Shown here one piece after another: positions 8,297-16,788 of a stretch of 64,000 nucleotides of DNA (positions are counted from its first letter, which is position 1; each line of letters opens with the position of its first letter). The DNA comes from Pseudomonas sp. B21-056 (lineage in GTDB: Bacteria; Pseudomonadota; Gammaproteobacteria; Pseudomonadales; Pseudomonadaceae). The position numbers and the translations under genes were made by a program. Below the pieces are notes generated by a model that saw only the letters and a program-made list of their open reading frames with translations, searched no databases and was not told where the DNA came from. The stretch spans positions 5,270,001 through 5,334,000 of the forward strand of contig NZ_CP087203.1 of NCBI RefSeq assembly GCF_026016325.1, written 5' to 3'.

Positions 8297-9112
8297 TTAC
8301 TTCCTGGCCTGCTGGTAAAGCGGCATCACCTTCGGAATCGCCGCCTGCAACGAAGCGATCCGGCTGCTGGACGCAGGGTGAGTGCTCATGAACTCCGGTG
8401 GTGCGCCTTCCGAAGCCTTGCTCATCTTGTTCCACAAGGTAATGGCGGCATTCGGGTTGTAGCCGGCGCGGGCGGCCAGTTCGAGGCCGATCAGGTCGGC
8501 TTCGTTCTCGTTGGCACGGCTGTTGGGCAAGGTCATGCCGTAGTTGGCCACGGTATCGGCCAGGGCCAGGCTGTCCTGACCCAGGCCGAACAACGCACCG
8601 GCGCCTTGCTTGGCCATCTCGATGCCGTAGGCCTTGGACATCGCTTCCCGCCCGTGCTCGCGCAGGGCGTGGGCGATTTCATGGCCCATGACCGCAGCGA
8701 TTTCATCGTCGGTCAGCTTCAGCGAGTCGATCAACCCGGTGTAGAAAATGATCTTGCCGCCAGGACCGCAGTTGGCGTTGAGCTCGTCGCTCTTGATCAG
8801 GTTCACTTCCCACTTCCATTGCGCCGAGTCCGGGCGGAACACCGGGGCCTGGGCAATCAATCGGTCGGCAATGGCCTGGACGCGCCTGGCTTCGCTGCTG
8901 GTCTTGTCCAACACGCCCTGGGTGCTCGCCTCGCCCACCGTCTTCTGGTAGGACTGGGCGTACATCTGGTTGACCTCATCGGTCGACAGCATGCTGAACA
9001 TGTACTGCTTGCGTTCCACGCCCACGGCACCGCCACTGGTGGTATTCACCGACTGGCAACCGGCAAGTAGCAAGCTCGTGCCGAGTACACTCACCATCAA
9101 CGTCTTGTGCAT
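8297..9112 (-). CDS. M48 family metalloprotease lipoprotein (LoiP/YcaL-like)
   Basis: A protein of 271 residues. The N-terminus MHKTLMVSVLGTSLLLAGC is a lipoprotein signal with lipobox LAGC (C19), so the enzyme should be anchored to the envelope and act in the periplasm. The zinc motif is HEIAH at 144-148, with the third ligand in NENEAD (201-206), as in peptidase M48. E. coli relatives LoiP and YcaL clip outer-membrane proteins during envelope quality control, a likely role here. The gene is monocistronic and divergent from the chemoreceptor gene. A ribosome-binding GGGAG lies just before the ATG. Confidence 0.9.
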   Translation of the reverse strand: MHKTLMVSVLGTSLLLAGCQSVNTTSGGAVGVERKQYMFSMLSTDEVNQMYAQSYQKTVGEASTQGVLDKTSSEARRVQAIADRLIAQAPVFRPDSAQWKWEVNLIKSDELNANCGPGGKIIFYTGLIDSLKLTDDEIAAVMGHEIAHALREHGREAMSKAYGIEMAKQGAGALFGLGQDSLALADTVANYGMTLPNSRANENEADLIGLELAARAGYNPNAAITLWNKMSKASEGAPPEFMSTHPASSSRIASLQAAIPKVMPLYQQARK

Positions 9113-9328
9113 ATAAAAGCTCCCTGGAAACGTGGTCGTATCCTATGCGGTGATTGGTATCGGCGCCAGATATACAACGAGGGATTACAGCTATTTCGGA
9201 CAGATCCCACCCCACGCCATTAGCGACACTCACGATTCAAAAACAGTCACCCGACGAACAGCGCCTCATGCCGGGCCCTCTCAACGCCGATACAAACTCC
9301 AGACGTCATTTCCGCGTCCGGAGCCTTT

Positions 9329-11467
9329 ATGAAATTCAAGTCGATCCAGTTTTCCGTGGCCGCCCTGGCCGGTGCCATCGTGCTCAGCGTGGTCGCTGCC
9401 CTGGTGCTGTACGCGTTGTTCGCCGGGGCCCGTACCCAGGACATGGTGCAACAACGGACCAAGGCGCAGTTCGAACAACTCATCGAACAGCGCCTCAGCG
9501 CCCTGGCCCGTACCCAGGCCAGCCTGATCCAACGGGAACTGGAAGCGCCGCTGCAGCTCGCCAAGGGGCTGGCCACCACCAACGCGCTGATGGGCATGAA
9601 AGGCACGGACGGCAACCCATCCTTGAAGATTGCTCGCGAGCAGATGATCAGCCTGCTGCGCGAAACCGTGGTGCGCAATCCAAAAGTCCTGGGCGCCTAC
9701 ATCGCCTGGGAACCCAACGCCATCGACCACGACGACGCCAACTACGTGAACAGCCCCGTGGTGGGAATGGAAACCAATGGGCGTTTCCTGCCGTGGTGGT
9801 TCCGCAACCAGGACGGCACCCTGGGCCTGGAAAAACTCGCCGACGTGACCGACCAGAAGTTGCTGTCCACCGGCATCCGCGCCAGTGAGTACTACCTGTG
9901 CTCCCAGGACAGCCGCAAAGCCTGCGTGATCGACCCGGCGCCCTACCGCGTCGGCGACACCATGACCATGCTCGCCTCGTTCATCGAGCCGATCCTCGTC
10001 GATGGCAAGTTCCAGGGCATCGTCGGGGCCGACCTATCGGTGAACTTCATTCAGGACATGCTCGTCGCCGCCGACGGCAAGCTGTACGACGGCGCCGGGG
10101 AAATGACCTTGCTGTCCAATAACAACCGACTGGTGGCCTATACGAAAGATCCGGCCAAACTGGGAGAAAAGGCCAGTGATGTACTCGATGCCAATGACCT
10201 GAACAACCTCGGCAAACTCGGTATCGGCGAAGTCCGTTACGACATCGATGAGGCACAAGGACATATCGAGGTCTACCTGCCGTTCGGCATCGGCCAGACC
10301 GATGCCCGCTGGACGCTGATGCTGCAATTGCCGCTGAGCGCGGTGATGGCCGACCTGCAAGCGTTGCAGAAAGACCTGAACGACCGGCGCCAGTCCGACA
10401 TTTTCGGCATGGCGATGGTGGGCCTGGTGATTGCCGGCATCGGTCTGCTGGTGATCTGGCTGGTGGGCCACGGCATTGCCCGGCCGCTCAAACAAATGGT
10501 GGCGATGCTCGATGACATTGCCCAGGGTGAAGGTGACCTGACCCGTCGCCTGGTGAGCGACCGCGCCGACGAACTGGGCGCGATTGCCAGGGGCTTCAAC
10601 ACGTTCCTGAGCAAGCTGCAGGGGATGATCACCCAGGTGGTGACCTCGGTGCAGAGCGTCAGCGACTCATCGGAGCACACCGCCGATATCGCGATCCGCA
10701 CCAACCAGGGCGTGCACAAGCAAATGTCGGAGATCGATCAGGTCGCCACTGCCGTGCAAGAAATGACCGCTACGGCCCAGGACGTGGCCCGCAACGCGAC
10801 CCAGGCCGCCCAGGCGGCCAGTCACGCCGACCAGGCCGCCAGCCAGGGCATGCGGATCGTGCGGGATACTTCGACAGCCATCGGCGTCCTGGCCGTGGAG
10901 ATCGGCAAGGCGGTGGGCGTGGTGCAGACCCTGGCCAAGGACAGCGAGAACATCAACGCGATTCTCACGGCCATCCGCGGCATCGCCGAACAGACCAACC
11001 TGCTGGCCCTCAACGCGGCCATCGAAGCCGCCCGGGCCGGTGAACAGGGCCGTGGTTTCGCGGTGGTGGCCGATGAAGTGCGCAACCTGGCGCAAAAGAC
11101 GCAGCAGGCCACGGAAGAAATCCAGTCGATGATCCAACAGCTGCAACAAGGCACCCGGGATGTGGTGCGGGTGATGGAGGACAGCCAGCACCGCACCGAT
11201 GAAAGCGTGCAGCACGCGGCGAAAGCGGCCCAGGCCTTGGAAACCATTACCCAGGCCGTGTCGGTGATCAATGACATGAACACCCAGATCGCCAGCGCCG
11301 CCGAGGAACAAAGCGCCGTGGCCGATGACATCAACCGCAACGTCATCAACATCGGGCAAGTGGCGAACGAAGTGGCGGGCGGCGCGGATGAGTCCAGCGC
11401 GGCCAGTGCCGGCCTGACCAAACTGGCGGAGCAGCAGCGGCGGTTGATCAATCAGTTCAGGGTTTGA
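9329..11467 (+). CDS. Methyl-accepting chemotaxis protein with dCache ligand domain
   Basis: A protein of 712 residues. TM1 is at about 7-30, a periplasmic double-Cache sensor at about 35-350, TM2 at about 358-380, then HAMP and the cytoplasmic signalling domain with the invariant hairpin-tip sequence ([17 protein letters not shown]). The sensor contains [13 protein letters not shown] (around residue 151), reminiscent of the ligand-pocket region of dCache receptors such as McpU-type polyamine or amino-acid sensors, but lacks an obvious full amino-acid motif. No CheR-tethering pentapeptide is seen; the end is RRLINQFRV. It signals through CheA/CheW to the flagellar motor. The ligand is unknown. 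The gene stands alone with a GGAG before the ATG. Confidence 0.9.
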   Translation: MKFKSIQFSVAALAGAIVLSVVAALVLYALFAGARTQDMVQQRTKAQFEQLIEQRLSALARTQASLIQRELEAPLQLAKGLATTNALMGMKGTDGNPSLKIAREQMISLLRETVVRNPKVLGAYIAWEPNAIDHDDANYVNSPVVGMETNGRFLPWWFRNQDGTLGLEKLADVTDQKLLSTGIRASEYYLCSQDSRKACVIDPAPYRVGDTMTMLASFIEPILVDGKFQGIVGADLSVNFIQDMLVAADGKLYDGAGEMTLLSNNNRLVAYTKDPAKLGEKASDVLDANDLNNLGKLGIGEVRYDIDEAQGHIEVYLPFGIGQTDARWTLMLQLPLSAVMADLQALQKDLNDRRQSDIFGMAMVGLVIAGIGLLVIWLVGHGIARPLKQMVAMLDDIAQGEGDLTRRLVSDRADELGAIARGFNTFLSKLQGMITQVVTSVQSVSDSSEHTADIAIRTNQGVHKQMSEIDQVATAVQEMTATAQDVARNATQAAQAASHADQAASQGMRIVRDTSTAIGVLAVEIGKAVGVVQTLAKDSENINAILTAIRGIAEQTNLLALNAAIEAARAGEQGRGFAVVADEVRNLAQKTQQATEEIQSMIQQLQQGTRDVVRVMEDSQHRTDESVQHAAKAAQALETITQAVSVINDMNTQIASAAEEQSAVADDINRNVINIGQVANEVAGGADESSAASAGLTKLAEQQRRLINQFRV

Positions 11468-11474
11468 TCCAAAA

Positions 11475-11577
11475 CCGCTATCGCGAGCAGGCTCGCTTCC
11501 ACAGGGTCATTGCGGTGGACACACCTTTTGTGAACACCCGCAGCCCCTTGTGGGAGCGAGCCTGCTCGCGATGGCGG
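11475..11577. repeat. REPIN, same family as 8175-8268
   Basis: Inverted arms TATCGCGAGCAGGCTCGCTT (about 11479-11503) and TGTGGGAGCGAGCCTGCTCG (about 11549-11575), with one or two mismatches, lie between the convergent ends of the chemoreceptor and SRAP genes. Confidence 0.88.
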
Positions 11578-11597
11578 CAGTAAAAGCACCACGGACC

Positions 11598-12221
11598 TCA
11601 AGCCGGAGTCAGGCACTCCGGCCCATTGAGCTTGGGATCGTTGACCATGTTGGCCAGCACCCGCTCACGCAGTTGCGCCGGTTCGCTTGCCAGCAGCCCT
11701 TGCAAGGTGTGCAGCGGCGTTTCGGGGTCGAGCCACAGGCGTTGGCCCTCTTCGTCCAGGATCAACGGCCGGCGCTGCCCCGCCGCCGGCTGGGTGATGA
11801 CTGCGGTGCTCAACCACACCTGTTCCTGCACCGGATACGCTTCCCAGATCGCGGCAAAAAACAACGACGAACCCTCTCCCGGCGTCAGCCAGTAGGGGCG
11901 CTTGCGGGTGCCGCCGCGCCATTCGTAAAAGCCGTTGGCCGGCAGCAGGCAACGACGCAGGCGCAGGGCCTCGCGGAACATCGGCTGCTCGGCCACGGTT
12001 TCGGCCCTGGCATGGGCCGGAGTGCGGGACAGATCGGTCAGCCAGGCAGGCGTCAGGCCCCAGCGCGCCCGGGCCAGCTCTCGCTGCCCGTCGGCGCCGG
12101 CACGCAGCATCAGCACCGAATCGTTGGGCGAAATATTCCATTGGGCCTTCTGGTCGGCAGGAAAACCGGGCAAGGCCGCGAAAGCGGGGTTCCAGCGAAA
12201 CAGGGCATAACGTCCACACAT
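11598..12221 (-). CDS. SOS response-associated peptidase (SRAP/HMCES/YedK family), altered active site
   Basis: A protein of 207 residues starting MCGRYALF. After Met removal Cys2 becomes the N-terminal residue that crosslinks to abasic sites in single-stranded DNA. The glutamate in GFYEW (E100) is kept. Two other positions known from E. coli YedK differ: the Asn of the NAR(V/S)ET motif is His70 (AHARAETV), and the His of IHDRRP is replaced (AAGQRRP, Gly148). The start at 12221 is chosen because Cys must be residue 2; upstream in-frame starts would block the chemistry. It is monocistronic, followed by a REPIN and close to DUF2007 and zinc-ribbon genes. The family shields abasic sites at replication forks; activity with these substitutions is uncertain. 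Confidence 0.88.
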   Translation of the reverse strand: MCGRYALFRWNPAFAALPGFPADQKAQWNISPNDSVLMLRAGADGQRELARARWGLTPAWLTDLSRTPAHARAETVAEQPMFREALRLRRCLLPANGFYEWRGGTRKRPYWLTPGEGSSLFFAAIWEAYPVQEQVWLSTAVITQPAAGQRRPLILDEEGQRLWLDPETPLHTLQGLLASEPAQLRERVLANMVNDPKLNGPECLTPA

Positions 12222-12256
12222 GGGGCAACACAACTCTTGATCAAACGACCGCCAGC

Positions 12257-12517
12257 CTAACAGACCAGCGTGCCGGGATAACTCTCCGGCTCATCACCGG
12301 GTACCGGTAGCGCGGCATTGTACGCAACGATCAGCTCCCGGGCGTATTGCGCCCGGTCGTCCTCCACCGCCAGCCCCAGCAAGCCCTGCATCGGCAGTTC
12401 GCCCGCCCCGCCTACCAGGTCACGCCCGACCAGATGCGCCGTGATGCCCTCGCTGGCGAGCATGCCTTGCAGCAGCTCGCCCTCCATCAGGTTTTCCAGC
12501 TCGTAGATTCGTTGCAT
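12257..12517 (-). CDS. DUF2007 family small protein
   Basis: A protein of 86 residues from MQRIYELENLMEGELLQGML, which is the usual DUF2007 opening (annotated as a putative signal-transducing protein resembling PII-like folds). It is soluble and contains no catalytic motif. An alternative ATG at 12529 overlaps the TGA stop of the upstream zinc-ribbon gene (TGATG), so the two are translationally coupled whichever start is used; GGGGGC precedes the 12517 start. The gene lies next to the SRAP gene on the same strand. The function of the family is unknown. Confidence 0.82.
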   Translation of the reverse strand: MQRIYELENLMEGELLQGMLASEGITAHLVGRDLVGGAGELPMQGLLGLAVEDDRAQYARELIVAYNAALPVPGDEPESYPGTLVC

Positions 12518-12528
12518 GGGCGCCCCCA

Positions 12529-12711
12529 TCAATCGTTTTCGCTAAAGACCTCGAGAAACCAGTCTTCGTCATGCACTTGCAACCTGAATTTGATCGGTCG
12601 GCAACACACCTGACAGTCCTCAACATACTCCTGGTCACCCCCCGACAGATCCACGGTCGTCTCGACCTCTTCACCACAATAGGGACAATCATAATGAGCG
12701 GCTTCCAGCAT
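12529..12711 (-). CDS. CPXCG motif-containing cysteine-rich protein
   Basis: A zinc-ribbon-like protein of 60 residues with CPYCGEE near residue 9 and CQVCCRP near residue 34, the paired cysteine knuckles of the CPXCG family. It starts MLEAAHYDCPYCGE. The function is unknown; a structural zinc site is inferred. Its stop overlaps the possible upstream ATG of the DUF2007 gene, so the pair forms a small operon on the minus strand, divergent from the acyltransferase gene at 12.85 kb. Confidence 0.85.
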   Translation of the reverse strand: MLEAAHYDCPYCGEEVETTVDLSGGDQEYVEDCQVCCRPIKFRLQVHDEDWFLEVFSEND

Positions 12712-12851
12712 CGCGGTCTCCCAGGTGACTTGTGCGTATAATCGCCGGTCTATTTGCAGGGCTATTTTCGTCTGGCTTGTTTTCCAGGCCGTGCCCCGTC
12801 GTTTTTTCGAGCGAACCTTTAACTTACCCTAGCCGTTTCCAACAAGAGAGC

Positions 12852-14018
12852 ATGATGGGCGAATTCGATGCCATCCGACCTTACGACGACAGCGAAGTCC
12901 CAGCGGTGCTGGCCCGGCTGCTCGGCGACAAGGCGTTTCTAGATATCCTCACCCACTTCCGCTTCCCGCGCCTGGCCGGCGCCTTCGGCTGGATGCTCAA
13001 ACCTCTTATAGCGCAAAGATTGCGCCGTGAGTTCGCCGGTGTGACGTCGGTCGCCACTTTGCAGGACAAAGTGGAGTTCTACGTCGACCACACCATCGAG
13101 CGCGCCACCGACGGCGTGACCTATACAGGGGTGGAGCAGTTCAAGTCCGGCAGCGCGTACCTGTTCATCGCCAACCACCGCGACATCGTGATGGACCCGG
13201 CCTTCGTCAACTATGCGGTGTACCACGCCGGCCTGCCGACCCCGCGCATCGCCATTGGCGACAACCTGCTGCAAAAACCTTTTGTCAGCGACCTGATGCG
13301 CTTGAACAAAAGCTTCATCGTGCACCGCTCCATTACCGGGCGGCGGGAGAAGATGGCGGCGTATCAGTTGCTGTCGGCGTACATCAACCATTCGATTCGC
13401 AATGACTGCGCCTCGATCTGGATCGCCCAGGCCGAGGGCCGGGCCAAGGACGGCGACGACCGTACCGAATCGGCGATCCTCAAGATGTTCCACATGAGCC
13501 GCAAGGACGAGCCGTTCGGCGAGGTTATCCAGTCGCTGAACCTCACGCCGGTGTCGATCAGCTACGAATACGACCCGTGCGACCAGGCCAAGGCCCGCGA
13601 GCTGTACATCCGCGCCACCACCGGCACCTACGCCAAGGCTCCGGGCGAAGATGACGTGAGCATCGCCAAGGGCATCACCGGCTACAAGGGCCGGGTGCAC
13701 GTGAACTTTGCCGCGCCGATCACCGAGCTATTCGAGGACACCAAGCAGTTGGCCCAGGAGATGGATCGGCAGATTCTCGGCGGTTATCGGCTGTTCCCGG
13801 TGCATTACCTGGCTTACGCCCAGTGGGCCGACGCCGATCCGCAATTGCAGGTTCCGAAGGCGGCCGAGGTATTCGGTGCCGATGAACTGGCCAAGGCCGA
13901 GGAAGAATGGCAACGCCGGCTCGATGCCTGCCCGGCGGAACACCGGCCGTTCCTGGTCCTGCAATATGCGACGCCGGTGCGTAATCAGTATCGGGTCAAG
14001 GCAGGGTTGGCGTTGTAA
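12852..14018 (+). CDS. 1-acyl-sn-glycerol-3-phosphate acyltransferase-like protein
   Basis: A protein of 388 residues with a PlsC-type acyltransferase core. The HX4D-type motif NHRDIVMD is at 108-115, and the acceptor-binding stretch IWIAQAEGRAKDGDD (around 193-207) follows. It starts MMGEFDAIRPYDDSEVP; the ATG at 12852 follows AAGAGAG, and an in-frame extension of 40 residues has no family look. It probably transfers a fatty acyl chain to a glycerophosphate or related acceptor at the inner membrane. The C-terminal 130 residues are outside the PlsC core and are typical of the longer pseudomonad paralogues. Exact substrate is not inferable. A palindromic repeat follows. Confidence 0.85.
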   Translation: MMGEFDAIRPYDDSEVPAVLARLLGDKAFLDILTHFRFPRLAGAFGWMLKPLIAQRLRREFAGVTSVATLQDKVEFYVDHTIERATDGVTYTGVEQFKSGSAYLFIANHRDIVMDPAFVNYAVYHAGLPTPRIAIGDNLLQKPFVSDLMRLNKSFIVHRSITGRREKMAAYQLLSAYINHSIRNDCASIWIAQAEGRAKDGDDRTESAILKMFHMSRKDEPFGEVIQSLNLTPVSISYEYDPCDQAKARELYIRATTGTYAKAPGEDDVSIAKGITGYKGRVHVNFAAPITELFEDTKQLAQEMDRQILGGYRLFPVHYLAYAQWADADPQLQVPKAAEVFGADELAKAEEEWQRRLDACPAEHRPFLVLQYATPVRNQYRVKAGLAL

Positions 14019-14032
14019 CGCGACGCAGGGCC

Positions 14033-14194
14033 TGTGGCGAGGGGATTTAGCGAAACGTCGCACCGCCCCGCTGGGCTGCAAAGCGGCCCTATCGCTATCG
14101 ACTCAATCTGTCTGACCCACCCGGTTGGCAGGTTTTAGGGCTGCTTCGCAGCCCAGCGGGGCGGTGCGACGTTTCGCTAAATCCCCTCGCCACA
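14033..14194. repeat. Long perfect palindrome, TGTGGCGAGGGGATTTAGCG family
   Basis: Two perfect 47-base arms at 14033-14079 and 14148-14194 flank a 68-base spacer. The right arm is nearly identical to the right arm of the element at 21857-22007. It sits between the convergent acyltransferase and small membrane-protein genes, where it could fold into a strong bidirectional transcript-end hairpin. Confidence 0.92.
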
Positions 14195-14218
14195 CAAGCA
14201 ACTTTGCTACAGGTCATC

Positions 14219-14503
14219 TCAACTGATCTGCGTACTGATCCACGACACCAGCAACGCCAGCGCCAGGCAGCCGAAGCCGAACCGGTAGAAGAACCGGTTC
14301 ATGCGCTGGGTCGCCAGGCCCAGCAGCGCTTCGAAGCGTTCCTCGCCATTGCCGCTGCGCGTTTGCAGGCAGGCTCGGGCTCGTTGCTCACGGCGGCGCG
14401 TCGCATGCAGTACCCAGCCGCCCGGGCAGGCAAACAGCAGCGCGAGCAGGTTGATCAGTTTGGCGGGGTGGGCGGCGAACAACGAAAGCAGATGCAGCGA
14501 CAT
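14219..14503 (-). CDS. Small uncharacterised inner-membrane protein
   Basis: A protein of 94 residues starting MSLHLLSLFAAHPAKLINLL, with GAGG six bases before the ATG. Two hydrophobic segments (about 12-30 and 72-90) flank a basic loop (ATRRREQRARACLQTR). The ending is ALLVSWISTQIS. I do not recognise a named family. Evidence that it is real is the good start context, the membrane topology and its fit between a palindrome and a divergent small gene. The frame could be read 33 residues further upstream, but that part is not hydrophobic and overlaps the divergent leader. Confidence 0.6.
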   Translation of the reverse strand: MSLHLLSLFAAHPAKLINLLALLFACPGGWVLHATRRREQRARACLQTRSGNGEERFEALLGLATQRMNRFFYRFGFGCLALALLVSWISTQIS

Positions 14504-14691
14504 CACAAACCTCAAGGGAAAACAGGCGGGACCTTCGAACAGGGCGCGGATTCTACCGAAAGCCTGCCGCCCCGAGCGTTTTTTTCCGACCTGTGGGAGC
14601 AAGGCCTGGGCTACAGATTAATTTCCCCCGTCACGGTTTCGTCATCTGGATAGGCCACCCTGTCGCCCTTCAAACCCGCACGGACCCCGTC

Positions 14692-14898
14692 ATGCTCCAC
14701 GCCGAGAACCAGGATCGCCTCTACCTCATCACACCGAGCGACGAACAGCAGAACCTCGTCGGCAGCCTGTCCTTCAACGTACAGGACCCACATTGGCTGG
14801 TGTATTGCGCCCTCGGTGGCCATCAACATGCCGACCTGCCGGAGACTGATCTGCTGACCGGCATCAGTGTGCTGGAGCTGTATTCACAGGCCGCATGA
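14692..14898 (+). CDS. Conserved hypothetical small protein
   Basis: A soluble protein of 68 residues starting MLHAENQDRLYLITPSDEQQ and ending ELYSQAA. No known domain is recognised. The start at 14692 is preferred because residues upstream of it in the same frame look non-coding; the ribosome-binding site is weak (ACGGA). Codon use and composition resemble a real gene. It is divergent from the small membrane-protein gene and is followed immediately by a REPIN. Confidence 0.5.
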   Translation: MLHAENQDRLYLITPSDEQQNLVGSLSFNVQDPHWLVYCALGGHQHADLPETDLLTGISVLELYSQAA

Positions 14899-14916
14899 AA
14901 AAACGCGCAAAAAAAA

Positions 14917-15009
14917 CCTGTGGGAGCGAGCCTGCTCGCGATAGCGGTGTCACATTTGAAATCAATGTGACTGATAAACCGCCATCGCGAGCAGGCTCGC
15001 TCCCACAGG
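14917..15009. repeat. REPIN, CCTGTGGGAGCGAGCCTGCT family
   Basis: Inverted arms with a single mismatch in about 32 bases (left from 14917, right ending 15009) lie between a small plus-strand gene and the yajG-like gene on the minus strand, a convergent junction like most copies here. Confidence 0.92.
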
Positions 15010-15031
15010 TGGGGTCCGTCCAGTGCGGAGT

Positions 15032-15616
15032 TTACTCAGCCAGCACCTGACCTATGGTCGGGTCCTTGAACAGCCGGGTCAGGGCGTCGCTCAACACATC
15101 GCTGACCAGCTTGGTATTGGTGTCCTGGTTAGGCGCCATGCCGAAACGCTGGTCCAGCGAAGCACCATAACGACCGCTGTAGCGGCGATTGGCGTTCTGC
15201 ACGTCGGAGCGGAAAGTCGCGCCGATGGTGGCTTCGGTCACGTACATGCCTTCCTTAGGCGATTGGTACTTGAGTTCGGCCAGGGTCACGGTCAGTTGCG
15301 GTGCATTCATCGCGTTCGCGGTAGGGGTGAAACCCAGCAAACGCACTGCGGCTTCAGCCTGGGCCTGCAGCTTGGGCAGGATCTGCGCGCCCTGCACCGT
15401 GATCACGCTGGTTTCCGGATACAGCCCGCCACGGGTGCCGAGCGTCGGCGACGGACGACCGTCCACCACCCGCACCACCACCGGCTGGCCATGACCCACA
15501 GGCGCTAGCTGGGCGTTGAGCTTGGGTTCCGGGTTAAGTTGTTGCGGGCTGTGGGCGCAGCCGACAAGGGTCAGACTGGTCACAGCGATCAAACCGAACA
15601 ACAGGCGTTGCAACAT
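15032..15616 (-). CDS. YajG family lipoprotein
   Basis: A protein of 194 residues. MLQRLLFGLIAVTSLTLVGC is a lipoprotein signal with lipobox LVGC (C20). The body (QLAPVGHGQPVVVRVVDGRP and later TIGATFRSDVQNANRRYSG) matches YajG, an outer-membrane lipoprotein of unknown function. The start at 15616 has GGAGAGAAGAGC before it; in-frame codons upstream extend 51 residues with no signal-peptide character. The gene appears monocistronic. Confidence 0.85.
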   Translation of the reverse strand: MLQRLLFGLIAVTSLTLVGCAHSPQQLNPEPKLNAQLAPVGHGQPVVVRVVDGRPSPTLGTRGGLYPETSVITVQGAQILPKLQAQAEAAVRLLGFTPTANAMNAPQLTVTLAELKYQSPKEGMYVTEATIGATFRSDVQNANRRYSGRYGASLDQRFGMAPNQDTNTKLVSDVLSDALTRLFKDPTIGQVLAE

Positions 15617-15817
15617 GCTCTTCTCTCCAGAATCGGGCACTGACAGACCCGCAGTATAGCGGTGCGCCATCGCGGCGAACCAGCCGAATGAATACTGAAA
15701 TTTCTGACATGTGCCGCCCATACCGGTTCCTGTCACCCCTTTGTCACGGTCCTTACACCGGCATGTCATGGCTCGCTGTCAGGCTGTTCATAACTTCCCC
15801 GACACGGAAATCCGACC

Positions 15818-16051
15818 ATGCGCCTGCTCATCTCCCTGTTCACCCCGCGCCCACAGCACCGCTGCTTTGCTCTGCTGGATCGCAACGGTCACTGCCAGGC
15901 GTTCAAGCAATGCAGCCTGCAACCCATGGGCGAAGGCTGGGTGGAAATCGAAGAAATCCGTCTCAACTGGCTGCACCAGCCTTTGCCCGCCAGCGCCCGC
16001 GTACAGCCGCTTCGCTGTCGCGCGCGCAGCCGTCAGTTGTTGGCCATCTGA
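15818..16051 (+). CDS. Conserved hypothetical short protein
   Basis: A basic soluble protein of 77 residues starting MRLLISLFTPRPQHRCFALL and ending RARSRQLLAI. No domain is recognised. I recall short proteins of this type as conserved hypotheticals in Pseudomonas, which together with coherent coding composition is the only support. The ribosome-binding site is weak (GGAAAT). It lies between yajG and the long leader of mqo. Confidence 0.5.
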   Translation: MRLLISLFTPRPQHRCFALLDRNGHCQAFKQCSLQPMGEGWVEIEEIRLNWLHQPLPASARVQPLRCRARSRQLLAI

Positions 16052-16788
16052 CCGAACGGCTAATAAAAGTCATTAAACACGACCATTTCCCTGCGTTTCT
16101 TCGTTACAATCTCCCCCCGATTATAAGGACGTCTCCTGATCGGGCCTCGCAACACCGCTGATGCGCTTGTATTGGCAACCCGCATCGCCCACAGAGAGCC
16201 GCCCACACAGATCGAGTGAAGCTGGCGCGCCCACTGTTTCCGGGCAAAATCACCACTTTTCGCGAATCTGCAGAGCTGTCATTACGCTCGGTCACTGAGC
16301 TGTCTGCCCGTTTTGCCTGTCATGTATTGCATGGGGGCAAACAATCCGGACACGGTGCCTGGCTGGGACAGCCCTTTTTTGAGGTTCACGTCTTCAAAAG
16401 AGCGTGAAAAAACGGGTTTTCACAACTTCACAAGAGTGTGGCGAGCAAATGAAGAGTTTTGCGTCTGAACAAGCACCATTGGCGTCTGGAACAGCCCAAC
16501 GACACAGGACCGGATATCGCTCAAGAACCGGCGCCTGAAGCCTGTCCGCTACGGATTTGGTTGCACGAACGGATGTCTCGGCCATAAGTCGAATTGCCCG
16601 CCCGGCGCTTAAATGAGTTCATGTGACTCTTGAGGCCAGGCTGCATGCATCCGTAGCAGTTGCAAAAAATTGCGAAGATTCGGACATGGCGATCCTGGCC
16701 ATGGGTACCTGGGGCGCAACCGACCTGCCCCGTCACTCCTGGCCGCTATGCCGACAATTTGGTGCTGCAGATTTTGGAGACGCGTTAA
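16052..16788 (+). other. Long gene-free leader upstream of mqo
   Basis: This stretch of 737 bases has no convincing gene. Possible -10 boxes are TACAAT at 16105-16110 and TATAAG just after it, which would give an mqo transcript leader of several hundred bases. A hairpin-like CATGGCGATCCTGGCCATG occurs at about 16684-16702. Short frames inside lack ribosome-binding sites and family resemblance. A regulatory RNA or a long 5' UTR is possible but not shown. Confidence 0.4.

Noticed and set aside
16216..16407. Short frame (63 codons) inside the mqo leader
   Set aside because: No ribosome-binding site, no family resemblance and poor coding composition; treated as part of the untranslated leader.
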